NCBI GenBank assembly: GCA_023957235.1
Contig: JAMLHI010000003.1
Location: forward strand, 62,001 to 126,000
From: Chitinophagales bacterium
GTDB taxonomy: Bacteria; Bacteroidota; Bacteroidia; Chitinophagales; JADIYW01
Length of the DNA: 64,000 nt
Direction: 5' to 3'
Positions 35,001-42,314 of this stretch are shown here, in pieces (position 1 is the stretch's first letter; every line of letters starts with the position of its first letter). A model generated the notes under the pieces. That model did no database searches. It saw only the letters and a list, made by a program, of their open reading frames with translations, and was not told the origin of the DNA. Position numbers and translations under genes: made by a program.

Positions 35001-35787
35001 TAATATACTTGAAGGAATTGGATAAGGTGTTCAGTTCCCATGATTCTGGACCTTCTAGGTAAGCTAATATTTCTAAACTCTGCCCTTGACCGTTGACTTG
35101 GATTGGAATTTCTTTGATGTCATCTGTTCGAGTAGCTCCTGAAAGTTCTGGTAACATTCCTCCATGGTGCCCATAAATCTTAATTTCAGAGGCATTGATG
35201 TTTTGAATGTCCATTCCCAATTTTTTTAAAAAATCTGTATCAATTCGATAAACTCCATTTTTTTCAACACCTATTTTATACCAATTGCCAGAAGAAAGAA
35301 AAGAGTTGTCTGCGTATTGAATTGCAGAATTCCCGCTTTTTTTAACGTATGATTTGTCTTTGATGAAATCAATATTAAACTTATCTAAAACTTCAATGTC
35401 ATTACCTGATTTTCGAAAAGGTAAAACTTCAACAGTAGATACATCCTTTCCTTTGAGAATACCTGAAGATGTTTTTATCTGCCATTCGTTTGAAATATTG
35501 CTTAATTGTTCAGGAGTAAAATTATTGGCTGGTATTCTTCGAGTGCTAATTGGATGGATATTTTTGGCTAGATACGTATCATTCTTTTGTATTGAAAATA
35601 AAGGCAAATAATGATAATGAGTAGAGTAATAAGCATTTTCAAAAGTCAATTCTTCAGACTTTTGAGACCATTTTATAATAAATTCTTCTGCATTCAGATG
35701 GATTTGGAAAATAGAAGAAAATATTAAGCCCAAAAAGAGGTTAAGTCTATTCAATTGATTGTTTTTATGAGATACTTTATGCAACAT
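32026..35787 (-). CDS. porU: T9SS C-terminal signal peptidase / sortase PorU
   Basis: A 1253-residue gingipain-like (C25) cysteine protease that removes T9SS sorting domains and attaches substrates. The signal peptide is LNLFLGLIFSSIFQIHLNA. The catalytic His is in NFVGHGGTNG (near 765) and Cys in FCTATCEFTRFD (near 800). A C-terminal T9SS domain (NYPNPFTTKT ... KGVYIYKVTV) is present, as in other PorUs. ATG at 35787 is preferred over the TTG one codon upstream. It is cotranscribed with porV and divergent from gldJ. Confidence 0.94.
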   Translation of the reverse strand: MLHKVSHKNNQLNRLNLFLGLIFSSIFQIHLNAEEFIIKWSQKSEELTFENAYYSTHYHYLPLFSIQKNDTYLAKNIHPISTRRIPANNFTPEQLSNISNEWQIKTSSGILKGKDVSTVEVLPFRKSGNDIEVLDKFNIDFIKDKSYVKKSGNSAIQYADNSFLSSGNWYKIGVEKNGVYRIDTDFLKKLGMDIQNINASEIKIYGHHGGMLPELSGATRTDDIKEIPIQVNGQGQSLEILAYLEGPESWELNTLSNSFKYIKNLYTEQKSYFITVSSGAGKRISLASPITDNANIEINTFNDYQHIEENVTNLLQSGRTWLGREIDGTNQVQYNFNFSNIISTSPANISLGIAAKSPLNNSTFQVYSNSTLLKNIYISAVGSSELANAANYSETSFSIANPSSNIPIQIIYSRPDFNSKAWPDYITLNVTRALSYNQEPLYFRSISSIGENFISQFNINNWNSSLKVWDISDLFNIQEISTNNGKFKSKTPVLKEFVAFQNPILTPMALGKINNQNLHALQQADYLIITRKSLLAYAHEIGNFHLQQEGLSYHAIDLEEIFNEFSSGNNDLSAVRNFVKMFYDRAASQPETAPKYLLLFGNGNYDNRDLGEYLLPSYQSNASFQTIETYVTDDYFGFLDDTEGNDVTNTTTHLLDIAIGRITVDNLEKAQHSVDKIKRYYSQSSYGSWLTQMAFMADDEDNNIHIRDANEVADIAQDQYLNYNISKIYLDAFKQQSVAGGQRYPDVNEVVNNKIFQGLFYLNFVGHGGTNGLTTEKVLTFDDINRWENIDKLFLFCTATCEFTRFDIPKKNSAGERILVKNNGGAIALVSTTRLVFSDKNRVINERFTRYLLDASKTLDKTLGEIVTLAKNTTNTRENNRKFALFGDPALKLAFPKNEIVTSEVRSYDVPTDTLKSLGKITIKGEVRENNNLAQNFNGIVNVIVYDKMVVQNTLSNDGSSPTYNFKSRNNILYKGRTQAKNGIFEITFIMPKDINYNYGLGKLSYYANEELWDAVGFDTTIFIGGLVDSIPLDNKGPNVDLYIDNENFVFGGIAGKNSTLYIQLEDENGINTSGTGIGHDITAILNEEHKNPINLNSFYEGEIGNYKKGLVKYPFNNLENGRYKIQVKAWDVLNNSGDGYTEFVVEDKAELALYYVLNYPNPFTTKTQFSFEHNRPGTFLDVKIEIYSVSGKLVKTLQYDQASISRRVAGIEWDGLDGYGDKIGKGVYIYKVTVKNDLGEKAYKYQKLVLLK

Positions 35788-35915
35788 CAATAATAATTAT
35801 TAATTTGTATCGTTAAAGATAAAATTCAAAGGGAGAAAAATGGGGTGTTTTTGTTAAATTTCATGAGAAAAATACAATAAAAGCAATTTAACAAAATTTT
35901 ACACTCATAAAAATT

Positions 35916-35946
35916 TTTGAATTAAGAAATGTTATAAATATCTTTG
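35916..35946 (+). promoter_or_regulatory. gldJ promoter
   Basis: TTTG (35916-35919), 19-base spacer, TATCTTTG (35939-35946). This is the consensus spacing; the ATG lies 28 bases downstream. Confidence 0.72.
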
Positions 35947-35974
35947 TTTTTCTGTAAAAGTATCAAATAGTAGA

Positions 35975-37480
35975 ATGATAACTAAAAAATTGGCAAAAAA
36001 GCTATTAGGTGTAGCGGTTTTAGGTTTTGTATTAACTAGTTGTAGTAAGAAAGAGCAATCTTCAGCTACAGGATGGAACTATAATGATCCCAAATGGGGA
36101 GGCTTTAGCGTTGCAAAAAGCAAAGAGCAAAAGACTGGACCTAATTTGGTGTTTATTGAAGGTGGAACTTTCTTAATGGGTGGTACAGAACATCTCATCA
36201 CTCAAGAGATGGATAATATTCAAAGAAGAGTTACTGTGTCTTCTTTTTATATGGATGAGACAGAAGTGTCAAATATTCATTATAGAGAATATCTTTATTG
36301 GACAAGTAATGTGTTCAATGATGACAATCCAGAAATTGTAAGAAAAGCACTTCCTGATACATTGTGCTGGCGCTCTGAATTGGCTTTTAATGAACCTTAT
36401 GTTACTCAGTATTTTAGATTCCCTGCTTATGATAATTACCCAGTAGTAGGTGTTACATGGGAGCAAGCAAGAGATTATAGTGCTTGGCGTTCAGACAGAG
36501 TTAATGAGATGTTGTTAGTGAAAAATGGATATTTGGAGCTTTCAACAGATCAGAAAGGTGCTAATAATTTCAATACTGGAGCTTATACGAGTGGTTTATA
36601 TCAAGGAGCCCAAGGTAAAAAAGCGATTAAAGATAACAACCCTAGTGGAGGAGGAACTAGACCAGTAAGTCTTTCTGATGGAGTTTTACTCCCTGAATAT
36701 CGATTGCCGACAGAAGCAGAATGGGAATATGCTGCTTTAGCATTAAAAGGTACTCAACCTATTGAAGGAGAAGAAGTCGTAGCAAATAGAAGAATTTATT
36801 CTTGGGACGGTAATAGTGTCAGATACCAACAACACAATAGAAACCAAGGTATGATGATGGCCAACTTTAAAAGAGGTCGTGGTGATAATATGGGTCTAGC
36901 AGGAGCTCTGAATGATAAAGCAGAGATTACCTCTGATGTGCATTCTAATTTTCCTAATGACTATGGATTGTTCAATATGTCAGGGAACGTATCAGAATGG
37001 GTAGAAGACGTTTATAGACCACTTACATTTGCTGACGCTAGTGACTTGAATACATTTAGAGGAAACGTATTTATGAAGGTTAAAACTGATGAGACTAATA
37101 CCCCTGAATTGGATGAAACTACTGGTAGAGTTAAAATGGTTATCCAGCCTGAAGAAGAATTAGAAAATAGAAGAAATTATAGAGTAGCAGATGCTATTAA
37201 CTATGGTGATGGTGATGAGCGTTCTAAAGTTCAATATCAAGAAAATGCCACTCTGATAAGCGATAAAGCTAGAGTCTATAAAGGTGGCTCATGGAATGAT
37301 AGAGCATATTGGTTGTCACCTGGTACTAGAAGATTTTTGAATCAAGATCAATCTTCTGCATCTATTGGTTTTCGTTGTGCAATGATTAGATTAGGTTCTA
37401 CTGATGGCAAACCTGGTGGAGGTAATAATTTTTCGGAAGGCAAAAAAGCACAAACGAAGAATGCCAAATTGAGAAAATAA
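35975..37480 (+). CDS. gldJ: Gliding/T9SS lipoprotein GldJ
   Basis: A 501-residue lipoprotein (signal KLLGVAVLGFVLTSC, Cys23) with a formylglycine-generating-enzyme (SUMF1) fold: FIEGGTFLMGG near 70, YRLPTEAEWEYAA near 243, GLFNMSGNVSEWVEDVYRP near 330, and KGGSWNDRAYWLSPGTRRF near 435. The fold in GldJ is structural; catalysis is not expected. The porV-porU / gldJ neighbourhood is conserved in gliding Bacteroidota. It ends with a basic tail (KKAQTKNAKLRK) and a terminator. Confidence 0.92.
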   Translation: MITKKLAKKLLGVAVLGFVLTSCSKKEQSSATGWNYNDPKWGGFSVAKSKEQKTGPNLVFIEGGTFLMGGTEHLITQEMDNIQRRVTVSSFYMDETEVSNIHYREYLYWTSNVFNDDNPEIVRKALPDTLCWRSELAFNEPYVTQYFRFPAYDNYPVVGVTWEQARDYSAWRSDRVNEMLLVKNGYLELSTDQKGANNFNTGAYTSGLYQGAQGKKAIKDNNPSGGGTRPVSLSDGVLLPEYRLPTEAEWEYAALALKGTQPIEGEEVVANRRIYSWDGNSVRYQQHNRNQGMMMANFKRGRGDNMGLAGALNDKAEITSDVHSNFPNDYGLFNMSGNVSEWVEDVYRPLTFADASDLNTFRGNVFMKVKTDETNTPELDETTGRVKMVIQPEEELENRRNYRVADAINYGDGDERSKVQYQENATLISDKARVYKGGSWNDRAYWLSPGTRRFLNQDQSSASIGFRCAMIRLGSTDGKPGGGNNFSEGKKAQTKNAKLRK

Positions 37481-37497
37481 ATTGTTTAAAAATATGT

Positions 37498-37523
37498 AAG
37501 CCGCTTTTAAAGCGGCTTTTTTT
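37498..37523 (+). terminator. gldJ terminator
   Basis: A 9-bp stem AAGCCGCTT / AAGCGGCTT with a 3-base loop and T7 tail. Confidence 0.9.
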
Positions 37524-37917
37524 ATGGAATAAATAAAAGAATTTTTATTACTTGTTGAAGAATGGCTCATAAATATAATATGGAATGAGAAATGTTGAAT
37601 CACATAGAATGGAGTTGTGTTGATTATAATTGCCTTCAAATTGTGAAACAAATCTTCTATTTTTTTGATCTTGGTAAATACTGGACGATTACATTGAATG
37701 ATGCTCAGGCAATTAAAAGTCTTTTAAAGAGCTTATTTCTTGAATAATCAAAAAAATAAATGGTTAAAAGGGGCAAGCGCATTGAATATTATATAACAAT
37801 AAGCTAGAATTTTATTTCATTTTTGATAGTTTATAAAATGATATCGGCTAGAAAGTTGATAGCCTTTGTTATTAATTGAAAGTGCCTAAATTTGTAATTT
37901 ATTAATTTCATTTTCAG
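37524..37917. other. Intergenic region before the S9 peptidase
   Basis: Nearly 400 bases without a credible gene; an antisense ORF here overlaps the gldJ end and terminator and is not credible. Apart from the promoter at 37865-37894 I see no repeat or structured RNA. Confidence 0.6.
37865..37894 (+). promoter_or_regulatory. Promoter of the S9 oligopeptidase gene
   Basis: TTTG (37865-37868), 18-base spacer, TAAATTTG (37887-37894); the ATG follows 23 bases later. Confidence 0.68.
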
Positions 37918-40044
37918 ATGAATAGGACAATCTTTTTTTTAATTTCTATTTTATTATTTTCAGCCTTTAATATGAATGCCCAAGTAATTCCTCAATGTGA
38001 AAAAATCCCTCATCAATTAAAAGCACATAAAGACATCCGAATAGATAACTACTATTGGTTGAATGACTATTGGCTGAATGGGGCAAGAAAAGAGAAAGTA
38101 CTAGATTATCTCAATAGAGAAAATAGCTATGCTGATACTGTTATGCAGGTTACTAAGGATTTGCAAGATTTGATTTATAATGAGATTAAGGGTAGAATAA
38201 AGGAAACAGACCAAAGTGTCCCTTATTTTGAAAATGGTTATTGGTATATTACTAAAACGGAGGAAGGAAAAGAATATCCTATTTATACTCGCAAAAAAGG
38301 AAACATGGATGCAGCTGAGGAGATTTTGCTCGATGTCAATCAGATGGCCAGTGGACATGAGTATTATCAAATTGGTAGTTTGGATATAAGCCCTGATAAT
38401 AAATTAATGGCTTATGGGGTAGATACTCTAGGAAGGAGACAATATACTATCTATTTTAAAAGTTTAGAGACAGGAGAAATTCTTGCAGAATCAATAACCA
38501 ATACCACAGCCAATTTGGTCTGGGCACTAGATAGTAAGACTGTTTTTTACAGTACAAAAGACATTAAAACACTAAGAAGCAACAAAATATGGCGCTATAA
38601 GTTAGGCATCAAATCATCATCAAAATTGGTGTTTAACGAGAAAGATGAGATGTTTGATGTGAGCGTTTCGACTAGTAAAACTAAAAAGTATATATTCATC
38701 AATTCAGAAAGTACTTTAAGTTCTGAATCAAGGTTTATCCAAGCCAATCAACCTTTGAGCAATTTTCAGGTTTTTTTACCTAGAGAGAAAGAATTACTCT
38801 ATAGTATAGAAGATTTTGAAGGGGATTTTTATATTTTGACTAATTGGAAGGCTACTAATTTTAGGCTCATGAAGACAGATGTCCACTCTCTAGGTTCAAA
38901 GGAAAATTGGGTGGAAGTGGTGCCATATAGAAAGGATGTTTTATTAGAATCATTTGATGTTTTTAAAGATTATCTGGTGTTGCAAGAAGTAACAAATGCC
39001 AATACTCAGATTAAAATTAAGCCATGGGATAATGCCAAAGAAGAATATTATATTGATTTTGATACAGATGCATATTTAGCAGGACTTGGTTATAACCCTG
39101 AAGTGAATACTGACAAACTTCGATATCATTATCAAAGCATGACTACACCTCCTACACAGTACGAAATGCAAATGAGTAATCGGGAGCGGATCATACTGAA
39201 ACAAAAAGAGGTTTTAGGCGGGTTTGTTTCAGAACATTATTTGACAAAAAGAATTTGGGCTACCGCAAAAGATGGAACGAAAATACCTATTAGTATTATT
39301 TACAGAAAAGATTTTAAAAATGATGGTACTCACCCATTATTGCTGAATGGATATGGTTCTTATGGTATATCTTCTGAACCCTATTTCAGTGTGGCTAGAT
39401 TCAGTTTGTTAGACAGAGGATTTGCTTTTGCTATTGCTCATATTAGAGGAGGAGAAGAGATGGGCAGACAATGGTATGAAGATGGTAAAATGTTCAAGAA
39501 AATGAACACATTCACTGATTTTATAGATTGTGCGGAATTTTTAATTGCTGAGAAATATACTTCTAGTGAACATCTCTATGCCAATGGCGGGAGTGCTGGA
39601 GGGCTATTGATGGGAGCAGTTGCCAATCTTAGGCCAGATTTATGGAATGGGATAGTTTCAGATGTTCCTTTTGTCGATGTACTTACAACAATGTTGGATA
39701 AAACAATTCCACTGACAGTAGGAGAGTATGATGAATGGGGCAATCCTCATCAAAAGGCTAGTTATTTTTATATCAAATCCTATTCTCCTTATGATAATAT
39801 TGAAGCCAAATCCTATCCTCACATGATGATAAATACAGGATTGCATGATAGTCAGGTGCAATATTTTGAACCTGCTAAATATGTCGCCAAATTAAGAGAA
39901 TACAAAACTGATGATAATATTCTGATTATGAATTGTGATATGACTACTGGACATGGTGGTAAATCAGGACGTTTTCAAAAAATTATTGAAATCGCTAGAG
40001 AATATGCTTTTTATCTGATGTTGGAAAAAATGGTTAAGGAGTAA
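37918..40044 (+). CDS. Secreted S9A oligopeptidase (protease II / oligopeptidase B type)
   Basis: A 708-residue serine peptidase cutting short peptides. It has a signal peptide (FFLISILLFSAFNMNAQ), a seven-blade propeller (about 80-430) and an alpha/beta-hydrolase domain. The triad is Ser559 (NGGSAGGLLMG), Asp644 (GLHDSQV) and His679 (GHGGKSG). DRGFAFAIAHIRGGEEMGRQWYEDG is the S9A signature region. Oligopeptidase B prefers Lys/Arg sites, but specificity cannot be read here. The signal peptide suggests a periplasmic enzyme, unlike cytoplasmic E. coli PtrB. Confidence 0.93.
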   Translation: MNRTIFFLISILLFSAFNMNAQVIPQCEKIPHQLKAHKDIRIDNYYWLNDYWLNGARKEKVLDYLNRENSYADTVMQVTKDLQDLIYNEIKGRIKETDQSVPYFENGYWYITKTEEGKEYPIYTRKKGNMDAAEEILLDVNQMASGHEYYQIGSLDISPDNKLMAYGVDTLGRRQYTIYFKSLETGEILAESITNTTANLVWALDSKTVFYSTKDIKTLRSNKIWRYKLGIKSSSKLVFNEKDEMFDVSVSTSKTKKYIFINSESTLSSESRFIQANQPLSNFQVFLPREKELLYSIEDFEGDFYILTNWKATNFRLMKTDVHSLGSKENWVEVVPYRKDVLLESFDVFKDYLVLQEVTNANTQIKIKPWDNAKEEYYIDFDTDAYLAGLGYNPEVNTDKLRYHYQSMTTPPTQYEMQMSNRERIILKQKEVLGGFVSEHYLTKRIWATAKDGTKIPISIIYRKDFKNDGTHPLLLNGYGSYGISSEPYFSVARFSLLDRGFAFAIAHIRGGEEMGRQWYEDGKMFKKMNTFTDFIDCAEFLIAEKYTSSEHLYANGGSAGGLLMGAVANLRPDLWNGIVSDVPFVDVLTTMLDKTIPLTVGEYDEWGNPHQKASYFYIKSYSPYDNIEAKSYPHMMINTGLHDSQVQYFEPAKYVAKLREYKTDDNILIMNCDMTTGHGGKSGRFQKIIEIAREYAFYLMLEKMVKE

Positions 40045-40067
40045 ATTTTACATTTACTTTCAAAAAA

Positions 40068-42185
40068 TCACTTTATTATCCCCATGATTTTCCAGACATT
40101 CCAAATATTTTGATACCAAAACTTCCATTTATTACTGATGGCTTGTTTTTCTTCTCGTTCCCAAAAATGTAAATTATGAACAGGATAGAGATAGCCAAAC
40201 TCATAAGCAGTATGATTAGGCCATTGAGTGGCTAGTTCTTTGATAGAATATCGATATTGTGCTTCTTGTTGGCGTACGATTTGAATCCCAGCTGCTCTGA
40301 CTTGAGCCGCTTCTTCTAAATATTTGAAATGGACATTCTCATTTTTATTATTTTCTAAGACAGTTTTTCTTTGCGCTAATAAAAATGATAAAGTCAACAT
40401 CCTATGATTAACGCGCAAAGCGACCATATCCATACTTCTGACAATTTCCGATTCAATGTTTTTATTTAGATGGGAAGGTAATGTGGAACGTATTTTCTCA
40501 TATTCTTCTAGATAAGATTTGAAGATAGGCAAAGTCACTGTTTGAAGGCTGTCAATCTCTTTTAAAGTAGCATGATTGCTGATATAAGCATAAGTTAAAT
40601 CAGGAATAGGATGAAAAGGTAAGTTTTTCCCTAAAGGCATTTCATCTGTTACTGTTGTTGCTGTAAGATATTGTATTAGATTTTGTTGTTTGATTATTCT
40701 ATTTTGTAACAGATTAACTTGAGTGAAATATTTTTGAAATAAAGTATCTTCTACCAATTTATTCAAATACTGTTCAGGATATGGAACTATATTTTCATGA
40801 TTAATTTGACTTTCCCAAGACCAATTGGCAATGCTCCAGTCCACCAACCAATAATTCCATTCCCAACCTGAGCTGAAGGTCAGATGCCCCTCTATCCCAA
40901 TGCTATCACAATACAATATATCTGAAAGGCGACTATTTAAATATGGGCTTAAAAACATAGGAATTGAATTGTCAAAAGTGACCCAATAAGCAGATTCAGG
41001 ATAATACCATGTCTCTCTTTCGCTCATCTCTGTTAATAGTTTGTCTCTCATGTGCAATAAATTTTTATTGCCATATACTGGAGCCAATGTATCATTCAGA
41101 CCATAAAACATCACAGTGTGAATCATGGTGCCTCTATATTTATCTAAAGTATCTTTCTCATTTTGAATAGATTTCTTGACTTTATTAATCATTGCCTCTG
41201 GTTTGACTACATGTTCTCTTCCAGTCAAAACAATTCCCTTTTCTTTCAGTAATTGATGTGCATAAGCTCTCAATTGATTTTTCTTTTTTGCATTTCCAGA
41301 AGAAAATTCAGTTGCAGAAAATTCTACATTCCAATATTTCCAATCAGCTACAGATAATATATTGATTTGACGTTTGATTTGATTTTTTTTAGTTCGAAAA
41401 GATTGAGGTGCTAATCTATATAATTGAAAAGCTTTCTGTTGTTTCATGTGTAAAGACAAATCTAATCCTGGAATAATATCTCTATCTTTCATATACTCCA
41501 CCCATTTAGCAGCATATTGTGGCCATTGTTTACGATTGATACTTTCTAGTAAATTAAATTCCATATAGTTTTGTCTGTTTCTTGCCAACCAATCTATATA
41601 TTCTTTAATTCGCTTTTCTCCTTGAGGAAAATGGATATCCAATAAAGCTTCTGTTAATTCAATAGGATGCATAGTATGCAAATGGAAACCCATTTTATTC
41701 AATCGGGGGTGTGATTGATAATCAAAATTTCCTTGCAATACCCACTTTTTCATATCTGGGTATTGACTTGCTCTTGGATGATAAAAATTAAAATTAAAAA
41801 CTTCCTGAAGTAAACCATAAATTCCAGCTTGGACACCTTCTTTGGCCTTAGTAGCCAATTCTAAATGATAAGTTGAATCTGTATCTTTTCCTACCCAATG
41901 GTAAGACCTGTCAGGTGTTGAAACTAAATAAATATCTGTATTATAATTTTTAGTTTTTTCTTCATTGTTATTTATTTTGATCCATATTTCTACATGATGT
42001 GACAGATCGTCATTGATAAAGACTTTCTCTACTCCTGTATTTTCTAATAATGATTTGAAATCTTGAATACTCCAAGCAATACTATTGATTTCCAACAAAG
42101 GCTTATCAATATGGATATTGATAGTGTAAGCATAAAGAACCTGTTGAATCACACAAAATAAGATGGTTGAAATAAGATATCGCAT
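40068..42185 (-). CDS. Secreted protein with glycoside-hydrolase-like architecture, function unknown
   Basis: A 705-residue protein with signal peptide (LISTILFCVIQQVLYAY). The N-terminal domain ends with AGIYGLLQEVFNFNFYHPR, which resembles the non-catalytic first domain of GH20/GH67/GH115 enzymes that leads into a TIM barrel. The barrel-like middle (about 155-480) has aromatic and acidic motifs (RLNKMGFHLHTMHP, NYMEFNLLES, SGWEWNYWLVDW). The C-terminal 200 residues are helical. I cannot place catalytic residues. It is convergent with the S9 peptidase and divergent from the T9SS substrate at 42315. Confidence 0.55.
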   Translation of the reverse strand: MRYLISTILFCVIQQVLYAYTINIHIDKPLLEINSIAWSIQDFKSLLENTGVEKVFINDDLSHHVEIWIKINNNEEKTKNYNTDIYLVSTPDRSYHWVGKDTDSTYHLELATKAKEGVQAGIYGLLQEVFNFNFYHPRASQYPDMKKWVLQGNFDYQSHPRLNKMGFHLHTMHPIELTEALLDIHFPQGEKRIKEYIDWLARNRQNYMEFNLLESINRKQWPQYAAKWVEYMKDRDIIPGLDLSLHMKQQKAFQLYRLAPQSFRTKKNQIKRQINILSVADWKYWNVEFSATEFSSGNAKKKNQLRAYAHQLLKEKGIVLTGREHVVKPEAMINKVKKSIQNEKDTLDKYRGTMIHTVMFYGLNDTLAPVYGNKNLLHMRDKLLTEMSERETWYYPESAYWVTFDNSIPMFLSPYLNSRLSDILYCDSIGIEGHLTFSSGWEWNYWLVDWSIANWSWESQINHENIVPYPEQYLNKLVEDTLFQKYFTQVNLLQNRIIKQQNLIQYLTATTVTDEMPLGKNLPFHPIPDLTYAYISNHATLKEIDSLQTVTLPIFKSYLEEYEKIRSTLPSHLNKNIESEIVRSMDMVALRVNHRMLTLSFLLAQRKTVLENNKNENVHFKYLEEAAQVRAAGIQIVRQQEAQYRYSIKELATQWPNHTAYEFGYLYPVHNLHFWEREEKQAISNKWKFWYQNIWNVWKIMGIIK

Positions 42186-42294
42186 TACTAAAAATACTTA
42201 ATAAACACCTATCTAAAACTTCATTATTCAGATTTTTTTCATGCTTATATATTTTAAGTAGATTACAATGATTAAATTCATCATTACAAGCCAG

Positions 42295-42302
42295 TATATT
42301 TG
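42295..42302 (+). promoter_or_regulatory. -7 element (TATATTTG) of the 888-codon ORF
   Basis: An exact consensus match. It overlaps the TTG at 42300, which rules that codon out as start and supports ATG 42315 with a very short leader. Confidence 0.58.
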
Positions 42303-42314
42303 CAGGACAAAGTG

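Noticed and set aside
37391..37651. Minus-strand 86-codon ORF after gldJ
   Set aside because: It overlaps the end of gldJ and its terminator and has no promoter or recognisable protein.
42300..42314. TTG at 42300 as start of the T9SS substrate
   Set aside because: It lies inside the TATATTTG promoter element. ATG 42315 starts a normal signal peptide.
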